Positions 53,179-62,063 of a stretch of DNA of 64,000 bases are shown here, in pieces. How positions within the stretch are numbered: position 1 is the first letter of the stretch; every line of letters starts with the position of its first letter. A program made the position numbers and the translations under genes. This stretch comes from Solirubrobacter soli DSM 22325 (lineage in GTDB: Bacteria > Actinomycetota > Thermoleophilia > Solirubrobacterales > Solirubrobacteraceae): assembly GCF_000423665.1 (NCBI RefSeq), contig NZ_AUIK01000009.1:62001-126000 (forward strand), read 5' to 3'. The notes beneath the pieces are model-generated. The model was not told the DNA's origin. It did not search any database and saw only the letters and a list, made by a program, of their open reading frames with translations.

Positions 53179-54325
53179 TCGCGTTGTGGCCCGTGATCTC
53201 GCGGGCCACGATCAGCGACTGGATGGAGTCGGTGCCCTCGAAGGTGAAGATCGCCTCCATGTCGGCGTGCTGGCGGGCGACGTGGTTCTCCAGGAGGATC
53301 CCGTTCCCGCCGAGGATGTCGCGCGCCATGCCGACGATCTCGCGCGCCTTGGCGGCGTGGTTCATCTTCGCCAGCGACGCCATCCCGGCCGTGAGGCGGC
53401 CGTCGTCGGCGAGTTCGCTCAGCCTCAGACAGAGCAGCTGCATCGCGGTGATCTCGGCCAGCATGCGGCTGAGCTTGTCCTGAACGAGCTGGTAGCTCGC
53501 GATCGGCTTGCCGAACTGCTCGCGCCGCTGCGCGTAGCTCAACGCCGACTCGTAGGCGCCGATCGCCATCCCGAGCGCGCGCCAGGCGACGGTGTAGCGG
53601 GTCCTGGACAACACGCCGGCGACGTCGCGGAAGTTCCGGCACCCGGGGAGCTTGTTCGCGGCCGGCACGCGGACGTCGTCGAGCTCGATGTCGGCCTGCC
53701 ACACGGCCCGCAGCGCGGTCTTGCCGGTCATGACCGTCGCGTTGTAGCCGGGGGTGCCCTTCTCGACGAGGTAGCCGCCGACGTGGCCGTCCTCGTCGCG
53801 CGCCCACACGATCACGACATCGGCGATCGTGCCGTTGCCGATCCACCGCTTGCGCCCGCGCAGGACCCATTCGTCGCCGTCGCGCCGCGCGCTGGACTCC
53901 AGCCGTACCGCGTCGGAGCCGTGGTCGGGCTCGGTCAGCGCGAACGCGCCGATCGCGTCCAGGTCCGCCATCGGCGGCAACCACCGCGCCTTCTGCTCCT
54001 CCGAGCCGAGTAGAGCGATCGACTGCATCGCGAGGTTGCTGTGCACGCCGAAGAACGTCCCGACGCTCCCGTCCGCGCGCGCCCACTCCATCGAGATCAG
54101 ACCGGCCGCGGTCGCGCTCATCCCCGGGCAGCCGTAGCCCTCGACCGTCCCGCCCGCCATGTGCAGCGCGGCGATCTTCGGCACGAGCTCGAACGGGAAC
54201 TCGGCCAGCTCCCAATAGCCGTTGATGATCGGCGTGACCTCCGCCGTACAGAACTCGCGCAGGCGATCCCGGATCGTCCGCTCTTCGTCGGTGAGCTTCT
54301 CGTCGAGCAGGTAGAAGTCGGTCAC
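53171..54325 (-). CDS. Acyl-CoA dehydrogenase, second copy type
   Basis: 384 aa from GTG 54325, 7 nt after CACACT. FAFALTEPDHGSDA-type block (GAFALTEPDHGSDAV), KRWIGNGTIADVVIVWARDE, SRTRYTVAWRALGMAIGAYESALSYAQRREQFGKPI and base Glu in FTFEGTDSIQSL. It is closest to the glutaryl-CoA dehydrogenase branch as well but clearly different from the convergent gene. Longer upstream starts in the frame give a Pro/Arg-rich extension unlike the family. Confidence 0.88.
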   Translation of the reverse strand: MTDFYLLDEKLTDEERTIRDRLREFCTAEVTPIINGYWELAEFPFELVPKIAALHMAGGTVEGYGCPGMSATAAGLISMEWARADGSVGTFFGVHSNLAMQSIALLGSEEQKARWLPPMADLDAIGAFALTEPDHGSDAVRLESSARRDGDEWVLRGRKRWIGNGTIADVVIVWARDEDGHVGGYLVEKGTPGYNATVMTGKTALRAVWQADIELDDVRVPAANKLPGCRNFRDVAGVLSRTRYTVAWRALGMAIGAYESALSYAQRREQFGKPIASYQLVQDKLSRMLAEITAMQLLCLRLSELADDGRLTAGMASLAKMNHAAKAREIVGMARDILGGNGILLENHVARQHADMEAIFTFEGTDSIQSLIVAREITGHNAIT

Positions 54326-54351
54326 CGCCCGGAGTGTGCCACCGTTGACCC

Positions 54352-55512
54352 ATGGACCTGCGCAGTGCCGTCGAGGCGGGGTGGGACCACCAGCTGGAGC
54401 TGCTGACCGCCCTGGTGCGGTCACCGAGCACGCTGGGGCGCGAGCGCGACGCGCAGGAGCTCGTCGCCGCCGAGCTCGCCGACATCGGGCTCTCGCCGCA
54501 GATGTGGGACGTGGCCGAGATCGGCCCGGCCGGGTCGCCGCCGCTGATCGACTACACCCGCCGGCCGAACGTGACCGCGCTGCGCCGCGGGACGGGTGGC
54601 GGCCGCTCGCTCACGTTCAACGGTCACATCGACGTCGTCCCGGTCGGCGTGGAGCGCAACTGGTCGTATGACCCGTGGGGCGCGACGGTCGACGGCGACC
54701 GCATGTACGGCCGCGGCGCGGCGGACATGAAGGCCGGCGTCGTCGCGATGCTGGGCGCGCTGCGGGCCCTGCGCGACGTCGAGCTGCGCGGCCGGATCTG
54801 CGTCGAGAGCGTGATCGAGGAGGAGTGCACGGGCAACGGGGCGGCCGCGTGCCGGGCGCGCGGCCCGCGCACCGACGCCGCGGTGATCCCCGAGCCGTTC
54901 AACCACCTCGCGCTGCGTGAGCAGGTCGGCGTGCTGTGGGCGACCGTCACGGTCACGGGCAAGGCCGCCCACGCCGAACGGGCGCACGAGGCGTCGAACG
55001 CGGTCGTGAACGCGCTGCCGGTGATCGAGCGCATCCGCGAGTTGGAGCGCATCGTCAACGTCAACGCCCCGCTGCGCCTCAACTACAACGTCGGCGTCGT
55101 CCGGGCGGGCGACTGGGCCTCCTCGGTGCCGGAGGAGTGCGTGCTCGAGGTGCGCCTCGCCGCCTCGCCCGGCGAGGACCTCGCGGCGGTGCGCGAACGG
55201 TTCGAGGCGGCGGTCGGCGCGCCGGTCCAGTGGCGCGGCTTCCAGGCCCGCGGCTTCTCCCTCGCCGGCACCGAGCCGATCTTCGACGTCCTCGGCCGCG
55301 CGCACACCGCCGTCCACGGCGAGCCGCTCGAGCTCCTGGCCTTCACCGGCACGACGGACGCCCGCGCGTTCGTCGTCCACGACGAGACGCCCGCGACGTG
55401 TTACGGCCCGATCGGCGGCAACCTCCACGCCCCCGACGAGTGGGTGGATCTCGAGAGCGTCAAAGCCACCACGCTCGTGCTGGCGCAGTTCGCCGCCGAA
55501 TGGTGCGGCTGA
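54352..55512 (+). CDS. M20 family peptidase/deacylase (ArgE/DapE-like)
   Basis: 386 aa. Zinc ligands and catalytic residues: His92 and Asp94 in NGHIDVVPVG, Asp125 in GRGAADMKAG, the Glu pair in VIEEECTGNG (about 156-157), a Glu in VIPEPFN and His in NLHAPDEWV. The dimerisation lid lies at about 195-305. It hydrolyses an amide bond of an N-acyl amino acid or dipeptide; substrate unknown. Divergent from the acyl-CoA dehydrogenase gene, 26 nt between starts. It precedes the PLP decarboxylase. Confidence 0.9.
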   Translation: MDLRSAVEAGWDHQLELLTALVRSPSTLGRERDAQELVAAELADIGLSPQMWDVAEIGPAGSPPLIDYTRRPNVTALRRGTGGGRSLTFNGHIDVVPVGVERNWSYDPWGATVDGDRMYGRGAADMKAGVVAMLGALRALRDVELRGRICVESVIEEECTGNGAAACRARGPRTDAAVIPEPFNHLALREQVGVLWATVTVTGKAAHAERAHEASNAVVNALPVIERIRELERIVNVNAPLRLNYNVGVVRAGDWASSVPEECVLEVRLAASPGEDLAAVRERFEAAVGAPVQWRGFQARGFSLAGTEPIFDVLGRAHTAVHGEPLELLAFTGTTDARAFVVHDETPATCYGPIGGNLHAPDEWVDLESVKATTLVLAQFAAEWCG

Positions 55513-55513
55513 G

Positions 55514-55519
55514 TATTGT
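55514..55519 (+). promoter_or_regulatory. -10 box TATTGT for PLP decarboxylase
   Basis: TATTGT ends 7 nt before the TTG at 55527. Confidence 0.4.
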
Positions 55520-55526
55520 CGCCGCC

Positions 55527-56894
55527 TTGGATCCGCTGAGCCTTCCGCCGGACGAGCTGCGCCGCCTCGGCCATCACGTGTGGGACCGGCTGGTCGACCG
55601 CTGGGAGCAGCTCGACGCGGAACCGCCGATCGCCAGGATCGATCCCGGTTTCGACGACCGCAGCATCGCGCCGTGCAACGACGGGCCGGGCGACCCGCGG
55701 GCGACGATCGACGAGCTCTTCGACGACATCCTCACGCGCGGGATGCGCGCCGAGCACCCGCGGATGTTCGCCCGCGTCTCCAGTCCCAGCAATCCGGTGT
55801 CGGTGCTCGGCGACCTGATCGGCACCGGCCACAACACGTTCGCGGGCAGCTGGACGGGCGGTGGCGGCGCGTCGGCGGTCGAGCTCGCCACGCTCGACTG
55901 GCTGCGCTCCTGGATGGGGATGCCCGAGAGCACCGAGGGCGTCCTGGTGTCCGGCGGCAGCGTCGGCACGCTCACCGCGCTCGCCGCGGCCGCGCATGAC
56001 CGCGTCGACGACCGCGACCAGGCGACCGCCTACGTGCAGGAGCACACCCACGCCGCGATCACGAAGGCGTGGCGCATCCTCGGCTTCAACCCCGCCAACC
56101 TGCGCGTCCTGAAGGCCGATCCGGACCACCGGCTGCAGCCGGCGGCGATCGACGCCGCGGTCCGCCTCGATCGCGAAGCCGGCCTCGCGCCCTTCGCGCT
56201 CGTCGGAACGGCCGGCACCACGAGCACCGGCTCGGTCGACCCGCTCAACGACCTCGCCGACGTCGCCCAGCGCGAGGGACTGTGGTTCCACGTCGACGGC
56301 GCGTACGGCGCGCCCGCCCGGCTGACGCCGCAGGGCGAGGACCTGCTGGCGGGCATCGAGCGCGCCGACAGCCTCGTCATCGACCCGCACAAGTGGCTCT
56401 TCCAGCCGTACGAGATCGGCGCGGTGCTCGTCCGTCACACGGACCTCCTGCGCCACACGTTCACGCTCGACGGCGCCTACCTGCGCGACACCAAGACCGA
56501 CTTCGTCGAGTTCCGCGAGCGCGGGCCGCAGCTCACCCGGGGCGCCCGGGCGCTGAAGCTCTACCTGTCGCTGCGGACCTTCGGCCTCGACGCGTTCCGC
56601 GACGCGATCGCCCGCTGCATCGCGCTGGCCGAGCACGCCGAGGCGACCTTGAGGGCCGATCCGGCGTGGGAGGTCGTCTCACCCGCCAGACTCGCGATCG
56701 TCTGCTTCCGTCGCACGGGCGCGACGGACGACCAGACCGACGAGATGGTCCGCCGCACGGTTGACGACGGCTACACGGCGCCGAGCACGACGCTGCTCGA
56801 CGGGCGCAGCGTCGCTCGCCTGTGCACGATCAACCCGCGCACGACGAACGACGACATCGAGCGCACGCTCGTGCGCATGGCGACGTTCGCCTGA
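55527..56894 (+). CDS. PLP-dependent group II amino acid decarboxylase
   Basis: 455 aa from TTG 55527, where the family's conserved start (DPLSLPPDELRRLGHHVWDRLVDRW) begins; ATG 55500, inside the end of the M20 gene, would add nine residues. Fold type I: VSGGSVGTLTALAAA, VGTAGTTSTGSVDPL, WFHVDGAYGAPA (ring-stacking and Asp) and Lys289 in VIDPHKWLFQPY. The family includes aromatic amino acid, glutamate and aspartate decarboxylases; substrate cannot be fixed. The M20 enzyme upstream could supply its amino acid. Confidence 0.88.
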   Translation: MDPLSLPPDELRRLGHHVWDRLVDRWEQLDAEPPIARIDPGFDDRSIAPCNDGPGDPRATIDELFDDILTRGMRAEHPRMFARVSSPSNPVSVLGDLIGTGHNTFAGSWTGGGGASAVELATLDWLRSWMGMPESTEGVLVSGGSVGTLTALAAAAHDRVDDRDQATAYVQEHTHAAITKAWRILGFNPANLRVLKADPDHRLQPAAIDAAVRLDREAGLAPFALVGTAGTTSTGSVDPLNDLADVAQREGLWFHVDGAYGAPARLTPQGEDLLAGIERADSLVIDPHKWLFQPYEIGAVLVRHTDLLRHTFTLDGAYLRDTKTDFVEFRERGPQLTRGARALKLYLSLRTFGLDAFRDAIARCIALAEHAEATLRADPAWEVVSPARLAIVCFRRTGATDDQTDEMVRRTVDDGYTAPSTTLLDGRSVARLCTINPRTTNDDIERTLVRMATFA

Positions 56895-56901
56895 GGGGTC
56901 C

Positions 56902-56930
56902 GGGAGGGCCGGCGCACCGCCGGCCCTCCC
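56902..56930 (+). terminator. 12-bp GC hairpin after decarboxylase gene
   Basis: GGGAGGGCCGGC pairs perfectly with GCCGGCCCTCCC around GCACC, 7 nt after the stop; no T run follows. Confidence 0.65.
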
Positions 56931-57205
56931 TGCTCCAGGTGCCGCTCCTATCAGCCGAAGCTGGTCTGGTCAGGACAGAGCGGGAGGTCGGCAGGGGTCG
57001 CTCTTCGGGGGGTCCGTGAGGGATGCCGACCGCTTGGGCATCCCCATCGTAAACCGGTTGCAACCCGATGTGCAAGGTCCGTCGGACGGCATTTAAGAGC
57101 AACCCGCAAGCCTCACGTCAAAGTTCATAAGCGCTACCTCAGTTGGCGCGTTGACGCTCTTCTGTGAGGATGTCACGGCGCTGACGGGTACGCTTGGCTC
57201 CGACC
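56931..57205. other. Intergenic stretch, no gene seen
   Basis: About 275 nt, less GC-rich than its flanks, with short frames that lack coding character. It contains TTGACG at 57151 and TACGCT (57189-57194), the likely -10 box of the ArsR-type gene, 11 nt before its ATG. The rest shows no clear feature. Confidence 0.5.
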
Positions 57206-57799
57206 ATGCCCACCAGTTCATCAACCCCATCCGGTAATAGCCGGACCAGACCTCCAGGGGAGACCTCGGAGGCCCGGATCGCGAAAGCCCTCGCTCATCC
57301 GCTGCGGGCACGCATCCTGCAGCGGCTCGGCGAGCGTGTCGCGAGCCCGGGCGACCTCGCCGTGGAGCTGGGCGCTCCACTCGGCGTCGTCTCCTACCAC
57401 GTACGCATGTTGCGCGATTACGACTGCGTCGAGCTCGTCCGCACCGAACCACGCCGCGGCGCGCTGCAGCACTTCTACAAAGCCACGGCCCGTCCGAACC
57501 TGGACGAGGACCAGTGGCGCACGCTGCCGTCAGGGCTGCGTCGCGAGCTGACCGGCGAGACGATCCAGGAGCTCGTCACCGATCTCGGGCAGGCGGCCGA
57601 CGCCGGCACGCTCGAGGACCCGGACGTGGTGCTCTCGCGCACCCCGCTCGAACTCGACGCGCGCGGCTTCAAGAAGCTCAACAAGCTCCTCGCCAAGACG
57701 CACGAGCAGGCGCTGGCGATCGCCGCCGAGAGCGCCGAGCGCGGCTCCGAGACGGTCCTCGCGACCGAGCTCGGGCTTCTGCACTTCAAGCGCGGCTGA
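57206..57799 (+). CDS. ArsR-type winged-helix regulator
   Basis: 197 aa from ATG 57206 (TTG 57194 is possible). The HTH domain (about residues 25-95) reads ARIAKALAHPLRARILQRLGE, then GAPLGVVSYHVRMLRDYDCVELVRTEPRRG, as in ArsR/HTH_20 proteins. No metal-binding Cys is present, so it is not a classical metal sensor. The C-terminal half is helical (about 110-190), possibly for dimerisation. A shared terminator separates it from the convergent M14 gene. Target unknown. Confidence 0.87.
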   Translation: MPTSSSTPSGNSRTRPPGETSEARIAKALAHPLRARILQRLGERVASPGDLAVELGAPLGVVSYHVRMLRDYDCVELVRTEPRRGALQHFYKATARPNLDEDQWRTLPSGLRRELTGETIQELVTDLGQAADAGTLEDPDVVLSRTPLELDARGFKKLNKLLAKTHEQALAIAAESAERGSETVLATELGLLHFKRG

Positions 57800-57802
57800 G
57801 AA

Positions 57803-57831
57803 GAGGGGCCCCGGACAACCCGGGGCCCCTC
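57803..57831. terminator. Bidirectional 12-bp hairpin
   Basis: GAGGGGCCCCGG pairs perfectly with CCGGGGCCCCTC around ACAAC, midway between the convergent stops at 57799 and 57839. Confidence 0.75.
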
Positions 57832-57838
57832 ACTCAGA

Positions 57839-60800
57839 TCAGCTGACCTTGACGGTCAGCTGCTTCGTCGTCTTGCCGCTCTTGAGCTTGAGCACGACCT
57901 TGGCGCCCTTCTTCAGGGCCTTGGTCGAGCGCAGCGTGAGCGTGACCTTCTTCTTGCCGGTCTTCGCCGCCGAGGCCGTCTTGTGGCCCTGGAGGCGGAT
58001 CGTCCCGCTGATCTTCGCGGTCGTGTTTGAGGACACGGCGCAGGTGATCGACTTGCGGTTGGACGCCAGCTTGCACGCCGCCGCGAACGCGACGCCGGCC
58101 TTCGTGACGATGACCGGTGCGGCCGAGGTCGTGGTCGTCGTGGTCGTCGTCGTGGTCGTCGTCGCCGGAGTGCTGATGATCAGCGCGGCCGAGGTCGCGT
58201 CACCACTGCCGGCGTCGTTGGTCGCCGTGATCCGGCACGCGACGCCCTGGCCGATGTCGGCCGTGACGGGCGTGTACGTCGGCGACGTCGCGCCGGCGAT
58301 GACGACGCCGTTGCGCAGCCACGCGTACTCGAGCTTCTTCGGCGAGTTCAGGAAGCCGCCGTTGATGCAGCTCAGCTGCGAGCCGACCGTCGGCGTGCCC
58401 ACCAGCGACGGCGGGTTGACCGGGACCGGCGTCTGCGGACGGGCGTCGCCGTCGAGCACGTTGAGCAGCAGCGTGCGGGTCGACTTGTTGCCCGCCTTGT
58501 CCACGGCCTCCGCGGTCAGCGTCACCACGCTGCCGACGGCCGAAGCCGGCGGCGTGTAGCGGAACTGGAACGGATAGACCTCGGTGCGCTGGATCAGCGT
58601 GTCGCCGACCTTGAGGTCGACGTAGTCCATGTCGCCGCGCTCGTCGTACGCGGTCACCTCGACCTCGACCGGGTCCTGCGGGGTCGCGGTCGAGAGGGCG
58701 GCCGGGTACTTGAAGCCGACGATCGTCGGCGCCGTGGTGTCGGCGGTCGCGGGCAGCAGGTAGGCCATCGCCCGCTTGACCAGCTCGTTGCGCGACGTCT
58801 GGTCGGCCTGCTCGAGACCGAAGCCGAACGTCACCGCGTCACGCGTCGAGATGATCGCGCCACCGGACGTGGTGTAGGTCACCGGCGTCTGGAAGTCGGC
58901 CTGGACCGTCTCCGCGCGCAGCGGCTCGTTGGTCGGGCCCCAGTTGCGCAGACGCAGCGGGATGCGCGGCTGCGGGAACGCGGTGCCGTCGGCGTTCTGG
59001 TTCGGGTCGTTGGTCGAGCCCTCGTCCAGCGTGACCGGGGCCATGCCGGCGAAGAGCCCGCCGGCCGCGGCCGCGACCGGGTAGTTCTGGATGTTCGGGT
59101 TGTTCGAGTTGGCCGTCGTCTGCAGCGTGACGCCGACGCCGGACTGGCGGCCGATGACGCCCAGGTAGTTCTGCCAGGTGTCGTTGGAGATGCCGCGCGA
59201 ACGCTGCCAGGCCGTGCCCGGCGTGTCGTCGTCGCCGGAGTTGTTCTCCGGGTAGTAGAAGCCGTACAGCTTGTCCGGCGTCCAGTTGTACGGGCCCGTC
59301 GCCGACAGGCTCGCGCTGTTGGAGGTGAAGATCTGGTGGACGTTGCGGCCGTCGACCAGGAGCTTGCCGCCGTTGTTGGCGTACTCGCGCAGCTCCAGCA
59401 TCACCTTGTGCGCCCACGGGGCCATCTCCATCGAGCCCGTCTGGGTCGTGGCGGTGGCGATCCGGCGCGGGTTGGTGTCCGTCGCCTCCTGCGGGATGAA
59501 GTCGTCGCCGGTGTAGTAGTTGACGGCGTCGAAGTGCGACAGCACGCCCAGGTTCGTCGGGTACTTGAACCGCGTGTCGCTGGCGTAGACCTGGCCGCCC
59601 CACAGCGGCGGCGCGTCGACGTTGAACGTCTCGACCTCGTAGCCGGCGGCCTCGAGGGCGGCGACGTGCTGCGCCAGGTAGCGCGGCGCGGTGGCGTAGC
59701 CGGGCGTCACGTTCGGCGAGACGCCGGTGTAGTCCTCGGCGGCGACGACGAGCACGCGCTTCTTGGCGGTGCCGCCGGCGGGCACGGCGTCGGGCAGCGC
59801 CTCGACGCGGTAGCGGAACTCCTTCTGCAGGCCGCCCGCCTTGACGACCACGTCGACGATGTCGCCGGCCGCGATGTTGCGGGTGCCGATGACGCCGGGG
59901 AACGTCGCCTGACGGCGCTCGAAGTAGTAGCCCTTGACCTCGTTGTAGCGCTCGCCCGCGGGCGCGGCGGTCATCGGGATGGTCACGTTGCCGTTCTGGC
60001 CGACGACGCTGACGGTGATGTCGGCGTCACCGAGCTCCTTGCGGATCGTGGCCTCGATGACCTGCTTGCCGCCATAGGAGACGTCGAAGCGGTTGAGCTG
60101 GATGTCCTGGGTCGGCTTGACCTGGTAGTGGCTCGGGTCGTTGTCGAAGCTCTTCGGGCGACCCAGGTTCTTGATCGAGCCCGCCACGTTGAGAGCGAAC
60201 GCGAGGTTCTTCTGGAAGACGGCCGCGATCTTGGACTCGTTGTCCGGCGAGGCGAACTGGTTGCAGCCCGACGGCTCGCCGAGCGTGGCGCACGTGTCCA
60301 TCTCCGGCGTCCAGCCGATGATGCCGTAGTTCATGTACGCGTTGTCGATCGTGTCGCCGTTGGACTCGTAGAGGTCCGACGAGTGCTGCGAGCGGTACGG
60401 GAACACGGCCTCGTCGCCGTCGGTGCCGGTGATGGCGTCGAACAGCGTCGAGTCGGGCGGGTAGTAGTCGGTCGTGTAGGAGACCGGCGTCAGCAGCAGC
60501 TGGCCCGCGGAGTGGTAGTTGATGTTGGCCTCGAAGCCGATCCGGCGCTGGAGGCGGTCGATGCCGAGGTTCTCGGGCTCGGACAGCGCGTACGGGCCGC
60601 GGTAGGTCTCCGAGCTGAACGAGTTGGAGGCGCCCTCCTCGTCGATGCCGCGCTTGGCCGGGTAGTTGCGGTTCGGGTCGACGCCGTCCTGGCTGTTGCC
60701 GTAGATGCCGTTGGCGTCGTTGTCGCGCAGCGTCTTGCGCCAGAAGCGGTTGTCGTCGGCGGTGCGCACGCGGTAGTCGCACGGGACCTGCGCGGCGCCG

Positions 60801-61486
60801 AGGCCGCAGGTGAAGGTGAAGTCGTAGCCGTCCGGGTTCTGGATCGGGACGAACCACAGCTCACGATCGGAGATCAGGCGCTGGATCTCCGGGTCGTTCT
60901 TGTGCTCGGCGAACCAGATCGGCAGGCGGCGGCCCATCTCGGCCGCGATCCACTCACGAGCGTGGTTGACCGCGGAGAACAGGATCGCGGGACGCGAGCC
61001 GTCGGCGACGTTGCGCGCGTTCGCGGTCATCTTGATCGTGTAGAGCGGCTTGCCGAGCGTCGACGTGCCGTACTGCTCGAGCTTCATCACGTCGGGGTTG
61101 GCCGCCGCGAGCGCCTTCATCTCGTCGGCGATGCCGCCCGGCTCCATGTAGGAGCGATAGACGTTGAAGAACGGGTTCGGGCTGTCCCCGAGCGCGGCGC
61201 TCTTGGCGACCGGCTTGTCCACCGGGAGCGCGGCGAGGTCGATGCCGTCGGCCTCGAGCGCCTTCTTCTGGCTGTCGGAAGCGATCAGCTCGACGTCCTG
61301 GAGCCCCGCGTCGCCGTTGGCCCCCGCCTCCTGCACGTCGTAGCCCTGCGTCTTCATGTCCGCGACCTGGGCCGCGGATACCGTCGCCTTGTACGGCGAC
61401 AGCGTGTCGGCAGCATGAGCAGCCGAAGGCGCCAGTGCCAGCGCGACCAGCGGCGCGAGCATCAGCGCGGATGCGCGTGAGCGCAT
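57839..61486 (-). CDS. Large secreted M14 zinc carboxypeptidase
   Basis: 1215 aa; ATG preceded by GGGGGG. Signal peptide ends AAHA-ADT. The M14 domain (about 105-435) has zinc ligands His175 and Glu178 (VNHAREW) and His325 (NYHSAGQ), and catalytic Glu395 (GWTPEMDT). A beta domain (about 450-570) is followed by a class I amidotransferase-like alpha-beta domain (about 575-900; KRVLVVAAEDYTG), an Ig-like domain, a second Ig-like repeat, a run of Thr residues, and a basic C-terminal beta domain rich in Lys. It trims C-terminal residues from peptides outside the cell. The upstream region has overlapping hairpins. Confidence 0.93.
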   Translation of the reverse strand: MRSRASALMLAPLVALALAPSAAHAADTLSPYKATVSAAQVADMKTQGYDVQEAGANGDAGLQDVELIASDSQKKALEADGIDLAALPVDKPVAKSAALGDSPNPFFNVYRSYMEPGGIADEMKALAAANPDVMKLEQYGTSTLGKPLYTIKMTANARNVADGSRPAILFSAVNHAREWIAAEMGRRLPIWFAEHKNDPEIQRLISDRELWFVPIQNPDGYDFTFTCGLGAAQVPCDYRVRTADDNRFWRKTLRDNDANGIYGNSQDGVDPNRNYPAKRGIDEEGASNSFSSETYRGPYALSEPENLGIDRLQRRIGFEANINYHSAGQLLLTPVSYTTDYYPPDSTLFDAITGTDGDEAVFPYRSQHSSDLYESNGDTIDNAYMNYGIIGWTPEMDTCATLGEPSGCNQFASPDNESKIAAVFQKNLAFALNVAGSIKNLGRPKSFDNDPSHYQVKPTQDIQLNRFDVSYGGKQVIEATIRKELGDADITVSVVGQNGNVTIPMTAAPAGERYNEVKGYYFERRQATFPGVIGTRNIAAGDIVDVVVKAGGLQKEFRYRVEALPDAVPAGGTAKKRVLVVAAEDYTGVSPNVTPGYATAPRYLAQHVAALEAAGYEVETFNVDAPPLWGGQVYASDTRFKYPTNLGVLSHFDAVNYYTGDDFIPQEATDTNPRRIATATTQTGSMEMAPWAHKVMLELREYANNGGKLLVDGRNVHQIFTSNSASLSATGPYNWTPDKLYGFYYPENNSGDDDTPGTAWQRSRGISNDTWQNYLGVIGRQSGVGVTLQTTANSNNPNIQNYPVAAAAGGLFAGMAPVTLDEGSTNDPNQNADGTAFPQPRIPLRLRNWGPTNEPLRAETVQADFQTPVTYTTSGGAIISTRDAVTFGFGLEQADQTSRNELVKRAMAYLLPATADTTAPTIVGFKYPAALSTATPQDPVEVEVTAYDERGDMDYVDLKVGDTLIQRTEVYPFQFRYTPPASAVGSVVTLTAEAVDKAGNKSTRTLLLNVLDGDARPQTPVPVNPPSLVGTPTVGSQLSCINGGFLNSPKKLEYAWLRNGVVIAGATSPTYTPVTADIGQGVACRITATNDAGSGDATSAALIISTPATTTTTTTTTTTTSAAPVIVTKAGVAFAAACKLASNRKSITCAVSSNTTAKISGTIRLQGHKTASAAKTGKKKVTLTLRSTKALKKGAKVVLKLKSGKTTKQLTVKVS

Positions 61487-61502
61487 TCACAACCCCCCTG
61501 TT

Positions 61503-61549
61503 GGATTAAATCCTCCCCGAGTCCCAGTAATGGGACCTTGCTCCCATTA
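61503..61549. promoter_or_regulatory. Overlapping inverted repeats upstream of the M14 gene
   Basis: GGATT-A-AATCC (61503-61513) is a perfect palindrome. GTCCCA (61521-61526) pairs with TGGGAC (61531-61536), while TAATGGGA (61528-61535) pairs perfectly with TCCCATTA (61542-61549). The last two hairpins share the TGGGA segment and cannot form together. This could be a leader switch or adjoining operators. Further out, GTTGCC/GGCAAC (61562-61576) and GGACC/GGTCC (61581-61595) may end the fur transcript. Confidence 0.5.
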
Positions 61550-61607
61550 ATCACTCAGAGAGTTGCCAGGGGCAACACATGGACCGTGGAGGTCCCTAAA
61601 CGACCGA

Positions 61608-62063
61608 CTAGGTCTTTCGGCAGGCTTCGCAGCTGCCGTGCAGCGTGACGTCGTGGTCTGAGACGTCGAACGCGACGCGGTCGGCGAGCCCGCGGATCGC
61701 GCGTTCCAGCGCGTCGTCCTGGAAGGGCTCGAGGCGGCCGCAGCCGTCACACACCAGGTGGTGGTGGTGCTCGTTCTCGTGGTGCGGGCGCTGCGGCTCG
61801 TAGCGCGCGACGCCGTCCCCGACCTCGACGCGCGACAGCAATCCGAGCGTGACCAGCTCGTCGAGCACGCGGTAGATCGAGGCGCGTCCGACGCGCCGTC
61901 CCTCGCGCTCGCGCAGGCGGTCCTCGATGTCCAGCGCCGAGAGCGCGCACGGCTGCTCGTCCAGCAGCTCGATCACGACCTGGCGCGCGCCGCCGCGCCG
62001 GTAGCCGGCGTCGCTGAGCCGCTCGAGCGCGTGCTCGGACCACGCTTGCCGGGTGTGAGCCAT
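61608..62063 (-). CDS. Fur-family metal-dependent regulator
   Basis: 151 aa. The winged helix (about 10-85) includes RASIYRVLDELVTLGLL, the Fur recognition helix. The metal and dimer part has ENEHHHHLVCDGCGRLEPF and a C-terminal CEAC, giving the structural CXXC pairs and the His cluster. Subtype (Fur, Zur or PerR) cannot be read off safely; the HHHH stretch and CDGCG are common to Zur and Fur. ATG 62063 shares its first base with the IclR stop (TGATG), and a TACAAT box lies 8 nt upstream inside the IclR gene, so it has its own promoter as well. Confidence 0.92.
   Translation of the reverse strand: MAHTRQAWSEHALERLSDAGYRRGGARQVVIELLDEQPCALSALDIEDRLREREGRRVGRASIYRVLDELVTLGLLSRVEVGDGVARYEPQRPHHENEHHHHLVCDGCGRLEPFQDDALERAIRGLADRVAFDVSDHDVTLHGSCEACRKT

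Noticed and set aside
56830..57102. 90-codon leftward frame after the decarboxylase gene
   Set aside because: Cys/Arg/Pro-rich without motif, overlaps the decarboxylase 3' end and the terminator hairpin; not coding-like.
59336..61480. 714-codon rightward frame opposite the M14 gene
   Set aside because: Shadow of high-GC codon use; the M14 frame carries all catalytic residues.
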